64,000 nucleotides of DNA from Lysinibacter sp. HNR (GCF_029760935.1 NZ_CP121684.1:806001-870000); one strand, 5' to 3'. Counted from the first letter of the stretch, positions 9,045-18,327 are shown. Notes: generated by a model not told the origin, from the letters alone. A program made the numbers and translations.

Positions 9045-9102
9045 GTCCCCACCCCGGGAACTGTTCCGCAAAAGTTGGACCAGCTCGCCACGGGGTGGGG
9101 AC
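9045..9102 (+). terminator. 12-bp stem-loop with structured loop
   Basis: GTCCCCACCCCG (9045-9056) pairs perfectly with CGGGGTGGGGAC (9091-9102). The 34-base loop carries its own small hairpin (GGAA/TTCC at 9057-9067). No T-run follows. Probably the terminator of the secreted-protein gene; a cis-regulatory RNA before guaB3 is possible but unproven. Confidence 0.55.
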
Positions 9103-9219
9103 TCATGTATTGACCGGTAGTCGCAGCGCTGTACCGATGAGGCCCCGCGAGTGTGGCGATGAGGTTATGCACGGTCGCAGGCCGGCTCTGTGAGGAGAAT
9201 CGTGCGTGGCACAAGACGG

Positions 9220-9225
9220 TAAGCT
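9220..9225 (+). promoter_or_regulatory. Leaderless -10 element of guaB3
   Basis: TAAGCT lies 12 to 7 bases before the GTG at 9232. The GAGGGG that follows is too close to the start to serve as a ribosome-binding site. Confidence 0.45.
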
Positions 9226-9231
9226 TGAGGG

Positions 9232-10359
9232 GTGAGCATAGAGATAGAGATTGGACGCGCAAAGCGTGCCCGCCAGGTCTACGGTTTTGATGATGTGGCG
9301 ATTGTGCCCAACCGACGCACTCGTGATCCCGAGGTTGTATCAACCGCGTGGAGGATCGACGCGTTTCACTTTGACACCCCCTTTATCGCAGCCCCGATGG
9401 ACTCCGTGGTGTCTCCACAAACCGCAATTGCCATCGGTCAGCTGGGTGGCCTGGGCGTCTTGAACCTTGAGGGCCTGTGGACTCGATACGAGAATCCCGA
9501 GTCTGTGCTTGAGGAGATCCGTGAGCTTCCCGCAGATGCCGCCACCGTGCGAATGCGCGAGATTTACTCGCAGCCTATTAATCCCGAACTCATAACGGCG
9601 CGTCTAGCTCAGATTCGCGAGGCCGAGGTTCCCGTTGCGGGCGCTCTTTCGCCGCATCGAACCCAGGAACTATACGAGACGGTGGTCAACGCTGGGGTAG
9701 ATCTTTTTGTTATCCGAGGAAACACCGTTTCCGCCGAGCACGTTTCTAACGACACAAAGCCTCCGCTTAATCTCAAAAAATTCATCTATGAGCTCGACGT
9801 TCCCGTGATCGTCGGTGGGGCTGCGACCTACACCTCTGCGCTACACCTGATGCGCACCGGTGCGGCGGGCGTGCTGGTTGGATTTGGCGGTGGTGCAAGC
9901 TCTACGACCCGCGCTACCCTTGGTATTCACGCTCCGATGGCCACCGCTATTGCCGATGTTGCCGGTGCTCGTCGCGACTATATGGATGAGTCTGATGGCC
10001 GCTACGTGCACGTTATTGCCGACGGTGGGCTGGGTAGTTCGGGTGACATCGTGAAAGCAATTGCCTGTGGGGCGGACGCGGTAATGCTGGGAACCGTCCT
10101 TGCCCGAGCAGAAGAGGCGCCCGGGGGAGGCTGGCACTGGGGGCAGGAGGCTTACCACGACGACCTTCCCCGAGGAAATCGGGTTCATGTGGGTACGGTA
10201 GCCCCCCTGGCGGAGTTGCTTGACGGCCCCGCAAATGTGGCGGACGGCTCGGCCAATCTGCACGGTGCCCTGCGTCGTTCGATGGCTACCACCGGTTATA
10301 GCGACCTCAAGGAGTTTCAGCGGGTTAACCTGGTGGTTCGCCCGCGTTCGTCACCATAA
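9232..10359 (+). CDS. guaB3: GuaB3 family IMP dehydrogenase-related protein
   Basis: A TIM-barrel protein of the IMP dehydrogenase/GMP reductase superfamily. At 375 residues it matches the actinobacterial GuaB3 group, shorter than GuaB because no CBS domains are inserted. The barrel motifs NRRTRDPEVVST, FIAAPMDSV and VIADGGLGSSGDIVKA are present. The loop that carries the catalytic Cys in classic IMPDH (S-I-C-T) reads GGGASSTTRATLG, with no Cys. The exact reaction is therefore uncertain, though purine-nucleotide metabolism is likely because guaA lies a few genes downstream. The GTG start fits a leaderless promoter. Confidence 0.93.
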   Translation: MSIEIEIGRAKRARQVYGFDDVAIVPNRRTRDPEVVSTAWRIDAFHFDTPFIAAPMDSVVSPQTAIAIGQLGGLGVLNLEGLWTRYENPESVLEEIRELPADAATVRMREIYSQPINPELITARLAQIREAEVPVAGALSPHRTQELYETVVNAGVDLFVIRGNTVSAEHVSNDTKPPLNLKKFIYELDVPVIVGGAATYTSALHLMRTGAAGVLVGFGGGASSTTRATLGIHAPMATAIADVAGARRDYMDESDGRYVHVIADGGLGSSGDIVKAIACGADAVMLGTVLARAEEAPGGGWHWGQEAYHDDLPRGNRVHVGTVAPLAELLDGPANVADGSANLHGALRRSMATTGYSDLKEFQRVNLVVRPRSSP

Positions 10360-10392
10360 CTTTTACCGTCACGAGTACCGCTGTCGGCTTGG

Positions 10393-10398
10393 TAGAAT
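10393..10398 (+). promoter_or_regulatory. -10 element before the antiporter operon
   Basis: TAGAAT (five of six consensus) about 37 bases before the ATG at 10435; no convincing -35 is visible. AGGGAG near 10424 is the ribosome-binding site. Confidence 0.4.
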
Positions 10399-10434
10399 TA
10401 TACGAGCTATTAATGTGCCACTAGGGAGTTAACC

Positions 10435-10971
10435 ATGGCTGATGTGCAACGGGTAAAGCTCCCGGGTGTAGGAATCCTCCACACATTTATTACGGGTGAC
10501 GGCGGAAAAGTGGGTGTGATCACTCACCGATCGGGTCATAGCGACCTGATCACCTTTTCCGATGAGGATGACGACGCAGACGCCACCAAGGTGTCTCTCC
10601 GTTTAAACGAGGACGAGGCACACACCCTGGCCGAATTGCTCGGTGGCACTCGAATCACCGAGTCTCTCTCCGTGCTGGAGCAGATGCCGGGTTTAAGTAT
10701 TGACTGGTTTACCGTGGACTATGAGGATCACATCGCGGGCAAGCCCCTGGGGAACCCCGCGGAACACGGAACGGTGGGACTCACTGTGGTGGCCGTTGTG
10801 CGTGGTGACTCGGCCAATCCCGCGCCGAGTCCCGAGTTTAAGGTTTTCCCGGGAGATACTCTGGTCGTGGCGGGTAGCCCGGAGAAGGTTGCAAAGGCTT
10901 TTCACTTTTTCCGCACCGGTGAGCTAGCCGCTAAATCGACGACGGGGTCTGCCGGTGTTCCGCCAGGCTGA
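10435..10971 (+). CDS. Cation:proton antiporter regulatory subunit (TrkA-C/KhtT-like)
   Basis: 178-residue cytoplasmic protein. The C-terminal half (about 75-165) fits a TrkA_C/RCK_C ligand-binding domain (IDWFTVDYEDHIAGKPLG through FPGDTLVVAGSPEKV). The N-terminal half fits the KhtT-type domain that accompanies such subunits. It overlaps the next gene by 17 bases, so the two are translated together. In the B. subtilis KhtTU pair the small subunit gates the membrane antiporter; the same role is inferred here. Confidence 0.88.
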   Translation: MADVQRVKLPGVGILHTFITGDGGKVGVITHRSGHSDLITFSDEDDDADATKVSLRLNEDEAHTLAELLGGTRITESLSVLEQMPGLSIDWFTVDYEDHIAGKPLGNPAEHGTVGLTVVAVVRGDSANPAPSPEFKVFPGDTLVVAGSPEKVAKAFHFFRTGELAAKSTTGSAGVPPG

Positions 10972-12478
10972 GCTACACGTAGGCCCCGACCTTATCAGCG
11001 TGGGGCTGATTTTTATCCTGGCGTATATTCTGGGGCAGCTCGGTAAGCGTATTGGTCTGCCAAGCATTCCCATCTACATGATTGTGGGACTTCTTGCGAG
11101 CCCGTTTTTTGTGTGGTTTCCGCTCGACTTTGCCTCTGAGAACATCCAACTTCTTGCGGTGATGGGCCTGGTGCTACTGCTGTTTAGCCTGGGGCTTGAG
11201 TTCGATCAGGACGAATTCTTTGGCAACGCGGGAAAACTTCTTATCTCCGGCGGCTCCTACATCCTCATTAACATGGGTGTGGGGTTGGCCTTTGGTTTTA
11301 TGGTGGGGTGGGGAACCCGGGAAGCACTCATTATCGCGGGTATGACGGCAACCTCTTCAAGCGCTATCGTGACCAAGATGCTCATTGAGACCAATCGCCT
11401 GGCAAACCGAGAGACCCCCATGATTTTGGGGGTCACGGTTGTGGAAGATATTTTCCTGGCAATTTATTTGGCAATTGTTGGCGTGGTGCTGAGCGGTGAA
11501 ACCGATGTGTGGGCCGTTCTGGGCAAGCTCGGTATCGCCTTTGCCTTTCTTGTGCTTATGTTTGCCATCGCCCGTTTTGCGGGTAAACACGTATCGAGGC
11601 TGTTTCGGACTAAAGACGACGAGCTTTTTACGGTGTTCTTCATCGGTCTAGCCTTTGCCTTCGGCGGGATCGGCGAGATACTTGGGGTCACGGACGCGAT
11701 CGGAGCGTTTCTGATCGGTCTGGTGGTTGGTGCCACCAAGTACCACGTTAAAGTTGAGCAAATTACAATACCTCTCCGAGATATCTTTGGTGCGTTTTTC
11801 TTTGTAAACTTTGGTCTTACTCTCAACCCGACCACGTTTGGAGCGGTTCTTGTTCCGGTTCTTGTTGCGGTGCTGATGACCCTCATTCTGAACCTCATCG
11901 CCGGGCAGTTTGTGGCGTGGCTTAATAAGCTTGGGGTGCGCGAGGGTTTTAACACCACCGTTATTCTGCAGAATCGCGGTGAGTTTGCGCTTATCCTGGC
12001 CACGCTCTCCCTGGGGGCCGGCTTAGACCCGCGGATTCAACCGTTTGCGGGTATGTATGTGCTTATTATGGCGGTGCTGGGGCCGATTATGGTGGTGTAT
12101 TCGGAACAGATTTTCCGGGTGATCTTCCCCTGGGAACGGCGGCGCCGAAACAAAAAAAGGGCCAGAGAGCGCCTCCTCGCTGCCGAAATCGAGCTGGTTG
12201 ATGCGGCGGGAAGCTCCGATGTTTCTGCGGTGAAAAAAGCCGTAGAGAGCGTGATCTCGGCGAATGCTCGTGATGAGAGCGAAAAAGTTTATGGGCACGA
12301 GAGCAATACAACAGAGTTAGCGGGGGAAGGCTTTAGCAGTGGCGGGCAGGGAGCCTCCCCGCTGGATGGTCTGAGGCCTGCCCCGTCTCCTACTGGGGGC
12401 TCTTCTCGTGCGAAGACCGGCGGTGATGGCGATAGTGATAACTTCCGCCCGCGCAGAGAGCGAGAACCTGATTACTAA
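10955..12478 (+). CDS. Monovalent cation:proton antiporter (CPA2 family)
   Basis: Membrane transporter exchanging K+ or Na+ for protons, of the KefB/KhtU type. 507 residues with about 12 hydrophobic segments in the first 390 and the Na_H_Exchanger signatures GLPSIPIYMIVGLLASP and ILQNRGEFALIL. After the membrane domain comes a basic stretch (WERRRRNKKRARERLL) and a low-complexity cytoplasmic tail of about 110 residues with no RCK domain; that role belongs to the separate upstream subunit. GTG 10955 lies inside the end of the regulatory gene. The stop is one base before the SURF1 start. Confidence 0.92.
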   Translation: MFRQAELHVGPDLISVGLIFILAYILGQLGKRIGLPSIPIYMIVGLLASPFFVWFPLDFASENIQLLAVMGLVLLLFSLGLEFDQDEFFGNAGKLLISGGSYILINMGVGLAFGFMVGWGTREALIIAGMTATSSSAIVTKMLIETNRLANRETPMILGVTVVEDIFLAIYLAIVGVVLSGETDVWAVLGKLGIAFAFLVLMFAIARFAGKHVSRLFRTKDDELFTVFFIGLAFAFGGIGEILGVTDAIGAFLIGLVVGATKYHVKVEQITIPLRDIFGAFFFVNFGLTLNPTTFGAVLVPVLVAVLMTLILNLIAGQFVAWLNKLGVREGFNTTVILQNRGEFALILATLSLGAGLDPRIQPFAGMYVLIMAVLGPIMVVYSEQIFRVIFPWERRRRNKKRARERLLAAEIELVDAAGSSDVSAVKKAVESVISANARDESEKVYGHESNTTELAGEGFSSGGQGASPLDGLRPAPSPTGGSSRAKTGGDGDSDNFRPRREREPDY

Positions 12479-12479
12479 T

Positions 12480-13355
12480 ATGCACGATACCAAAGACAAG
12501 CCGTCCGCCCAGCACTCCACAGCAAGTGTGTCAGGATCTGGGGCGCAGCCCACTTTGCGGCAGGTGATGCTTCGTCCCCGTTGGATCGGAGCCCTCATCC
12601 TGGCGATTGCGGTCGCGGGTGGTTTTGCCTGGTTGGGTAATTGGCAATTAGAGGCAGCGCTCGTGAACCAGGAAGTGAGCCAAGAAAGCGCCGAGCGGGT
12701 GCTTCCATTGAACGAGATCACCGAGCCGGGTACCGCCGTGAGCGATGCTGCCGCCGGTCGGGTGGCAACCGTCACCGGCTACTTTGTTTCGGGAGATTTT
12801 GGTACGGTGGGGAATCGTGTGAACTCCGGAGAGATCGGTTATTGGGTGGTGGGTCACTTTGTGACGGAGGGGCCGAAGCCGAGCAGCCTCTCGGTAGCGC
12901 TCGGCTGGACCTCCACGAGTGCGGAGGCCGAGGCTGTGGTCACGCGACTGCACACCGCGGGGGAATCGGTGCACACCCTGGAGGGGCGCTACAGCGTTCC
13001 CGAAGGGGGAACCGTTCCCGCTGCGGACGAGAACCCCTTTGACGTTCTTTCAATGCTACCCGCGCAGCAGGCCAACCTGTGGAATGCCGTTGATGGCCCC
13101 GTTTATCAAGGGTTCCTGGTCTCGCACGAGAGCGTTCTTGGGCTTGATCCTATAGATTCGTTCCCCCCGCTGCCCCCGCAGTCTGTCAACTGGCTCAATC
13201 TTTTTTATGCTGCGGAGTGGATTGTTTTTGCCGGGTTTGCAATCTACTTCTGGTATCGACTCACGCGTGATGCTCTAGAGAAGGAGATAGACCTTCTTGG
13301 GCAGCAATCCACCCCGCCCCGCAGTGCGCGCGCTGCGGATGAGCGGGTAGACTAA
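12480..13355 (+). CDS. SURF1 family protein
   Basis: SURF1 proteins help assemble haem-copper cytochrome oxidase. 291 residues: about 40 polar residues, a first membrane segment (IGALILAIAVAGGFAWLGNWQLE, about 42-65), an extracytoplasmic domain with the family G-x-Y-x-S motif in GRYSVPEGG, and a second membrane segment near the end (WIVFAGFAIYFWYRL). ATG 12480 starts one base after the antiporter stop, so I rejected the earlier ATG at 12408. Linkage to DUF3817 and guaA is usual in this family of bacteria. Confidence 0.9.
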   Translation: MHDTKDKPSAQHSTASVSGSGAQPTLRQVMLRPRWIGALILAIAVAGGFAWLGNWQLEAALVNQEVSQESAERVLPLNEITEPGTAVSDAAAGRVATVTGYFVSGDFGTVGNRVNSGEIGYWVVGHFVTEGPKPSSLSVALGWTSTSAEAEAVVTRLHTAGESVHTLEGRYSVPEGGTVPAADENPFDVLSMLPAQQANLWNAVDGPVYQGFLVSHESVLGLDPIDSFPPLPPQSVNWLNLFYAAEWIVFAGFAIYFWYRLTRDALEKEIDLLGQQSTPPRSARAADERVD

Positions 13356-13360
13356 ATATT

Positions 13361-13852
13361 ATGGCTCTTGAACCGCGTCCGGCTGATTATCCGCGCATCC
13401 GCAAGGCACTTTCGTTTTATAAGATCACGTCCGTCATCACCGGTGTGATGCTTCTTCTACTGTGCTTTGAGATGGTGTTAAAATACGTTTTCCACTACGA
13501 GATATTTGTGGGGGGGCCCAACGGGCTGCTGACGCTCGAACAGGTTCTTGTTGACCCCGAAGGGGGGCTCACCTCCAGCATGACAAGCGGGTATAACCTT
13601 TCCATGGGGATTTTGATTGCTCATGGTTGGTTCTACGTGGTGTACCTCTTTAGCGATTTCCGTCTCTGGAGCCTCATGCGCTGGCCCTTTATGCGTTTTC
13701 TTGTGATCGCACTGGGCGGGGTGGTGCCGTTCCTATCCTTCTTCATGGAGGTTCGTATCGCGCGCGAGGTAGACGCATTCCTTGCCGAGTCGCCACGCGA
13801 AAAAATCGACGTTTTACCCCTGTCAGAGACTCAAACGGAGGCTTCCTATTAA
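13361..13852 (+). CDS. DUF3817 integral membrane protein
   Basis: 163 residues with three to four predicted membrane segments (for example [21 protein letters not shown] and [19 protein letters not shown]). The segments and the central hydrophobic [16 protein letters not shown] fit the actinobacterial DUF3817 family, which has no established function. It starts five bases after the SURF1 stop and overlaps or abuts guaA, so these genes are probably co-transcribed. Confidence 0.88.
   Translation: MALEPRPADYPRIRKALSFYKITSVITGVMLLLLCFEMVLKYVFHYEIFVGGPNGLLTLEQVLVDPEGGLTSSMTSGYNLSMGILIAHGWFYVVYLFSDFRLWSLMRWPFMRFLVIALGGVVPFLSFFMEVRIAREVDAFLAESPREKIDVLPLSETQTEASY
13836..13850 (+). promoter_or_regulatory. 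Shine-Dalgarno and possible ATT start of guaA
   Basis: The strong ACGGAGGC at 13836-13842 has no ATG, GTG or TTG at proper distance in the guaA frame. The in-frame codon at good spacing is ATT 13848, which overlaps the DUF3817 stop TAA. The nearest TTG (13863) is more than 20 bases from the GGAGG. Confidence 0.4.
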
Positions 13853-13862
13853 TACTCAGCTG

Positions 13863-15431
13863 TTGGCGGTCAGTTCACGTCCGGTTCTTGTTGTTGATTT
13901 TGGTGCGCAATACGCTCAGCTTATCGCGCGTCGTGTGCGTGAGGCACACGTTTACTCAGAGATTGTGCCCCACACCGTGACTGCCGCCGAGGTAGCGGCA
14001 AAAAACCCGCTGGGCATTATTCTGAGTGGGGGACCCGCAAGTGTTTATGCGGAGAAAGCACCGCGTCTAGACAGCGAAATATTCAGCTTGGGCATCCCCG
14101 TTTTAGGTATCTGCTACGGCTTTCAGGTCATGGCGCAGGCATTGGGCGGAGTTGTTGCGCAGACGGGTGAGCGTGAATACGGGGCAACCGATGTTGCTAT
14201 TGGCGAGGGCGGGGTGCTTCTCCACGGTCAGCCGACCGAGCAGACCGTATGGATGAGTCACGGGGACTCGGTTGTTACGGAGCCCGAAGGATTCACCGTC
14301 CTGGCTCGCACGACAACCACCCCCGTGGCAGCTTTTGCCCACGACGAGAAGCGTTTTTACGGGGTTCAGTGGCACCCCGAGGTGAAACACTCAGAGTTTG
14401 GGCAGAGTGTTTTAGAAAATTTCCTCCACCGCGCGGCGGGTATCGCTGCCGAGTGGAACTCCGGGAACGTGATCGCCGATCAGGTGGCCGCTATCCGTTC
14501 CCAGGTGGGCTCACGCAGGGTCATCTGTGGCCTTTCGGGTGGGGTTGACTCTGCCGTTGCTGCGGCTCTTGTGCACCGGGCGGTGGGAGATCAGCTCGTG
14601 TGTGTGTTTGTAGATCACGGCCTGTTGCGTCAGGACGAACGGCGTCAGGTTGAGGAAGACTATGTGAAGGCTACGGGTGTTCGCCTGGTTACGGTTGACG
14701 CCGGGGAACAATTTTTAGGTGCTCTGGCCGGGGTAACCGACCCCGAGCAGAAGCGCAAAATTATTGGGCGTGAGTTTATTCGTACTTTTGAACGGGCTCA
14801 GGCTGATCTGGTCGCGGAGGCCGCTGCAGGGGGAGACCCCATTGGTTTTTTGGTGCAGGGAACCCTGTACCCGGATGTGGTGGAGTCCGGTGGCGGAAGC
14901 GGTACTGCCAATATCAAGAGCCATCACAATGTGGGTGGACTCCCGGAGGATCTGAGTTTTGAGTTGGTGGAGCCGTTGCGGACCCTGTTCAAAGATGAGG
15001 TGCGTGCGATTGGTCGTGAGCTAGGACTTCCCGAGGCTATTGTGGGACGTCAACCTTTCCCCGGCCCGGGCCTCGGTATCCGTATTGTTGGTGAGGTGAC
15101 CGCCGAGAGGCTTGAGCTGCTGCGGGCCGCTGATGCCATAGCGCGGGAGGAGCTTACCGTGGCGGGCCTTGACGATGAGATCTGGCAGTGCCCGGTTGTA
15201 TTGCTCGCGGATGTTCGTTCGGTGGGGGTTCAGGGTGACGGACGCACGTATGGGCATCCCATCGTGTTGCGTCCCGTCTCCTCTGAGGACGCCATGACAG
15301 CCGATTGGACAAGACTGCCATACGAGGTGCTTGCGCGTATCTCAAACCGCATTACCAACCAGGTTCCCGGTGTGAATCGGGTGGTACTTGACGTGACCTC
15401 CAAGCCTCCGGGCACCATCGAGTGGGAGTAG
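13863..15431 (+). CDS. guaA: GMP synthase (glutamine-hydrolysing)
   Basis: Converts XMP, ATP and glutamine to GMP. The glutamine amidotransferase domain comes first, with the nucleophile Cys in GICYGFQ and the triad His in WHPEVKHSE. The ATP-pyrophosphatase domain follows with the P-loop [12 protein letters not shown], then the dimerisation domain ending [18 protein letters not shown]. 522 residues from TTG 13863; ATT 13848 would give 527 and fits the ribosome-binding site better, and TTG 13782 would overlap DUF3817 by 71 bases. The gene identity is secure, the start is not. Confidence 0.97.
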   Translation: MAVSSRPVLVVDFGAQYAQLIARRVREAHVYSEIVPHTVTAAEVAAKNPLGIILSGGPASVYAEKAPRLDSEIFSLGIPVLGICYGFQVMAQALGGVVAQTGEREYGATDVAIGEGGVLLHGQPTEQTVWMSHGDSVVTEPEGFTVLARTTTTPVAAFAHDEKRFYGVQWHPEVKHSEFGQSVLENFLHRAAGIAAEWNSGNVIADQVAAIRSQVGSRRVICGLSGGVDSAVAAALVHRAVGDQLVCVFVDHGLLRQDERRQVEEDYVKATGVRLVTVDAGEQFLGALAGVTDPEQKRKIIGREFIRTFERAQADLVAEAAAGGDPIGFLVQGTLYPDVVESGGGSGTANIKSHHNVGGLPEDLSFELVEPLRTLFKDEVRAIGRELGLPEAIVGRQPFPGPGLGIRIVGEVTAERLELLRAADAIAREELTVAGLDDEIWQCPVVLLADVRSVGVQGDGRTYGHPIVLRPVSSEDAMTADWTRLPYEVLARISNRITNQVPGVNRVVLDVTSKPPGTIEWE

Positions 15432-15531
15432 GCACCGGCAGGGCTCGCACGTGGTAACCGTAACGCTCCAGAAGAAGTAAATAAGGCCGTCACAACCGTG
15501 TGTTTGCGTTCCTGCGGCTCTGTGCCGTGGT

Positions 15532-16236
15532 CTAGGTGAGCGCCATGAGGGTAATACCGACGTTAAACGCTATGAGGGCTGCCGTGAGAACGGTGAAGAT
15601 AGAACCGAGAATTATTCCCCAGCGAGCGAGTTCCCAGCCTCGTTCTAAGTTCGTGCGGATTTGACGCTTGGCGATGACCCCAAAAACAATGCCGAGCCAC
15701 CCCAAGCAGCAGATAATCGCAAGGACGGCCATGATGTTCATAGGGGCGTCCGGATCAACACGTGGTTTACCGTGTAGATCATAAGAGTCGGTGTCAGCAA
15801 CAAAGGGCGCCGTCTGCGGGGCCTGGACGAGCGCCGCGAAGCTGGGCGTGGTGGTGGGATTTTCGTCAACGTGATGTGGGTCGGTCACCGATGCTTCCGC
15901 GGGTGGAAGGTACTGCTGGTTATTAGCTGACGCGGGGGTGCTGCGTAGGGCGTGAGCGGCAGAGAGCGTCTGTGCGGGGGCCGTTACTTCGTTTGGCTCC
16001 CGCACAGGAGCAACATCAAATATGGTGGCCTCACGCGGCGTTTCGCTACCCGACGCGTGGTGCTCCGGCGGAACACCGTATTGGTTGAGCCACTCAATAA
16101 GGCCGGGGTAGGCATTGGGGTGTCGCGTGATCTCCACCGTGAGGTAGGGGTGATCGTAGGCTATATCGGCTAGCTGTTCGGCCGTTGTCGAGGGGTCATT
16201 GACCTGACGGCGCGCGCTATCTTCATCGGTGGCCAA
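15532..16236 (-). CDS. DUF4190-type membrane protein with N-terminal leucine-rich-variant domain
   Basis: 234 residues. The first 55 (RRQVNDPSTTAEQLADIA then TRHPNAYPGLIEWLNQYG) match the variant leucine-rich repeat domain often fused to actinobacterial membrane proteins. A disordered Pro/Ala/Thr-rich linker covers about 60-165. Two membrane segments close the protein (MAVLAIICCLGWLGIVFGVIA and the last 30 residues), as in DUF4190. Function unknown; binding through the N-terminal repeat is plausible. It converges with guaA and lies 61 bases downstream of the Bax inhibitor-like gene, probably in one transcript. Confidence 0.82.
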   Translation of the reverse strand: MATDEDSARRQVNDPSTTAEQLADIAYDHPYLTVEITRHPNAYPGLIEWLNQYGVPPEHHASGSETPREATIFDVAPVREPNEVTAPAQTLSAAHALRSTPASANNQQYLPPAEASVTDPHHVDENPTTTPSFAALVQAPQTAPFVADTDSYDLHGKPRVDPDAPMNIMAVLAIICCLGWLGIVFGVIAKRQIRTNLERGWELARWGIILGSIFTVLTAALIAFNVGITLMALT

Positions 16237-16297
16237 TGTGACTCCTTTTGCTTAGTACCTCAAGACCCCACCTCAGCAGGCCAGAGCCTGCGCGTGG

Positions 16298-17122
16298 TTA
16301 GTCTCCCCGGAAGATAGCGATAAGACGCAGAACCTCGAGATAGAGCCAGATGATAGTGACCATGAGGCCAAATCCGGCCGTCCATCCGTACACACGGGGT
16401 GCCTTGGCCTCAACGCCGTTCTTAATGTACTCGAAGTCCATTACCAAGCAGTAAGCGGCCATCAACACCACCGCGATACCGATGAGGATGCCCCAGATTC
16501 CTTCGCGCATACCAAAGCCGGGGAGGACTCCAAACGCGATGAGGCCGAAGTTGAGGAGGGAGAAGAGCAGGTAACCGCCCATAGCGATCATGACGATTTT
16601 GGTCATGCGGGGTGAGGTGCGAACTTTGCCGCTGCGGAACAGCAGGAGCGTGATAGCAACAACGGAGAACGTTCCCACAACTGCCTGCGTGACGATTCCG
16701 TCCCACATGGCCTCAAACATCCCGGAGATTCCTCCCACGAAGACTCCCTGGAGGGCGGCGTAGAGAAAGTACAGGGGGACGGAGGGAGCCTTTTTAAACG
16801 TTGCGATAAGACCCACCACTAGGCCGGCGATTGCCGCACCAATGACGATGGGGAGCGAAGCAAACCACCAGCCGACAACAGCAAAAGCTACCACCACGGC
16901 AAAGAGTCCCGCGGTTTTCGCGATCGTGTCTTCGTAGGTCATGGGATCAGCAGAACCACCCACGCCCGGTTCAAACTTCTGCGTTGAGGGCTGATCGATA
17001 CCGGCGCGATTGGGAGTTGCTGAGGGCTGAGAGTAGATCTTGTTGAGTTCCTCGGCAGAGAGGGTTTGGGCGTTACCGTTAAATACGGGATTGCGCGAGA
17101 GGGCGGGATTATTGCTTTGCAT
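16298..17122 (-). CDS. Bax inhibitor-1/YccA family membrane protein
   Basis: 274 residues: about 65 polar N-terminal residues followed by seven predicted membrane segments. The family's C-terminal signature is visible (AAYCLVMDFEYIKNGVEAKAP, then a last helix IIWLYLEVLRLIAIF). In other bacteria this family is tied to calcium leak or membrane-protein quality control; here the role is not shown by context. The gene is transcribed away from the glycerophosphodiesterase gene across a 140-base divergent region. Confidence 0.93.
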   Translation of the reverse strand: MQSNNPALSRNPVFNGNAQTLSAEELNKIYSQPSATPNRAGIDQPSTQKFEPGVGGSADPMTYEDTIAKTAGLFAVVVAFAVVGWWFASLPIVIGAAIAGLVVGLIATFKKAPSVPLYFLYAALQGVFVGGISGMFEAMWDGIVTQAVVGTFSVVAITLLLFRSGKVRTSPRMTKIVMIAMGGYLLFSLLNFGLIAFGVLPGFGMREGIWGILIGIAVVLMAAYCLVMDFEYIKNGVEAKAPRVYGWTAGFGLMVTIIWLYLEVLRLIAIFRGD

Positions 17123-17249
17123 ATTTTCACTTTCAGTTTTCTACCAAAGTCTCCTCCTATCGTAGCGGGAAGACACCGTGAAATTGCTGCGTCTTTGACA
17201 AGGCCGGGTTAATTGTGGAGGAGGACCGGCTGTGGGGCGGTTGAGATGT

Positions 17250-17255
17250 TATTGT
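17250..17255 (+). promoter_or_regulatory. Leaderless -10 element of the glycerophosphodiesterase gene
   Basis: TATTGT lies 13 to 8 bases before the ATG at 17263, with no ribosome-binding site. Confidence 0.35.
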
Positions 17256-17262
17256 TGCTCGC

Positions 17263-18315
17263 ATGGCGATAGCGAGACACCCCCTCATCATTGGCCACCG
17301 GGGAGCTTCGGGATATCGCCCCGAACACACCGCTGAGGCCTATTCCCTTGCGATTGATCTGGGAGCAGACGTTGTCGAACCCGATCTAGTGGTAACGGCG
17401 GATGGGGTTTTGGTGGTGCGGCACGAAAACGAGATTTCAGATACGACCGATGTTGCGACGCATCTCGAGTTTGCGGATCGCCGGCGCACAAAAATAATTG
17501 ATGGGAAAAAACGTACGGGATGGTTTACCGAAGATTTTAGCTGGAGTGAGCTGAGTACCCTGCGCGCAGTCGAGAGGCTTCCACGGGAACGAAAGTTGAG
17601 CGCCAGTTTTGACGGCCAGTTCCGGCTCTTACGTTTCTGTGATCTTTTGCAACTTTTGGGTGAGTGGAAGCAGAGGGGGCGCAGGGTTGGGCTGGCCGTC
17701 GAGATAAAGCATCCCACATATTTTGAGTCGATAGGGATATCCCTCGATGCTCTTGTCGCCGCAGAATTGGCGGCAGCGGGGTGGACTGATCGCTCAGAAG
17801 AACTCATTATCGAGTGCTTCGAACGACGTGTGCTCACCCAATTGCAGGTTCGGGGGGTGCGTGCGCAGTATGTGTACCTGGTGCACAGGGCGGGGAGCCC
17901 CGCGGATGAGACGGCGCAGAACGGGAAGACAAGACTCACCTTTACCTCATTTATCAAAGACGAGGGACTTGCTGAGCTTGCATCGGGTACGTCGCTCCAC
18001 GCCCCGGTTCACGGAGTGAGCCTTATGAAGGACCTGCTTTTTGCGAAGGGTGCCGGCGGTAGTCTTGCCCATAGCGATGTTGTCCGCAGGACACACGACG
18101 CAGGGTTAGCCGTCTATACCTGGACTCTACGGCCTGAAAACCTCTTCTTGAACAAGAACTTTCGACGCGGAAGCGTCCTTTCGGAGTGGGGAAATTGGCG
18201 TGGTGAGTTTGAGTTCATCGTGAGCTCCGGGGTGGAGGGGGTTTTCTGCGACCACCCCGACTTGGTGAGGCAAATCCTCTCGGGAGACTCACCCGGTGAC
18301 GGTGGTTCGTCGTAA
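17263..18315 (+). CDS. Glycerophosphodiester phosphodiesterase
   Basis: Hydrolyses glycerophosphodiesters to glycerol-3-phosphate and an alcohol. The GDPD TIM-barrel motifs are clear: HRGASGYRPEHT at residues 9-20, EPDLVVTADGVLVVRHE (metal-binding Glu and Asp, catalytic His) near 45, EIKHPTYF near 150 and VFCDHPDLV near the end. 350 residues, longer than the usual minimal 240-260, with insertions in the middle. No signal peptide, so a cytoplasmic enzyme is likely. The helicase gene follows by 12 bases but seems to have its own promoter. Confidence 0.93.
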   Translation: MAIARHPLIIGHRGASGYRPEHTAEAYSLAIDLGADVVEPDLVVTADGVLVVRHENEISDTTDVATHLEFADRRRTKIIDGKKRTGWFTEDFSWSELSTLRAVERLPRERKLSASFDGQFRLLRFCDLLQLLGEWKQRGRRVGLAVEIKHPTYFESIGISLDALVAAELAAAGWTDRSEELIIECFERRVLTQLQVRGVRAQYVYLVHRAGSPADETAQNGKTRLTFTSFIKDEGLAELASGTSLHAPVHGVSLMKDLLFAKGAGGSLAHSDVVRRTHDAGLAVYTWTLRPENLFLNKNFRRGSVLSEWGNWRGEFEFIVSSGVEGVFCDHPDLVRQILSGDSPGDGGSS

Positions 18316-18318
18316 ACT
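18313..18318 (+). promoter_or_regulatory. Near-leaderless -10 element of pcrA
   Basis: TAAACT, overlapping the stop codon of the preceding gene, lies 15 to 10 bases before the pcrA ATG. No Shine-Dalgarno sequence is present. Confidence 0.4.
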
Positions 18319-18327
18319 TGTTTCACG

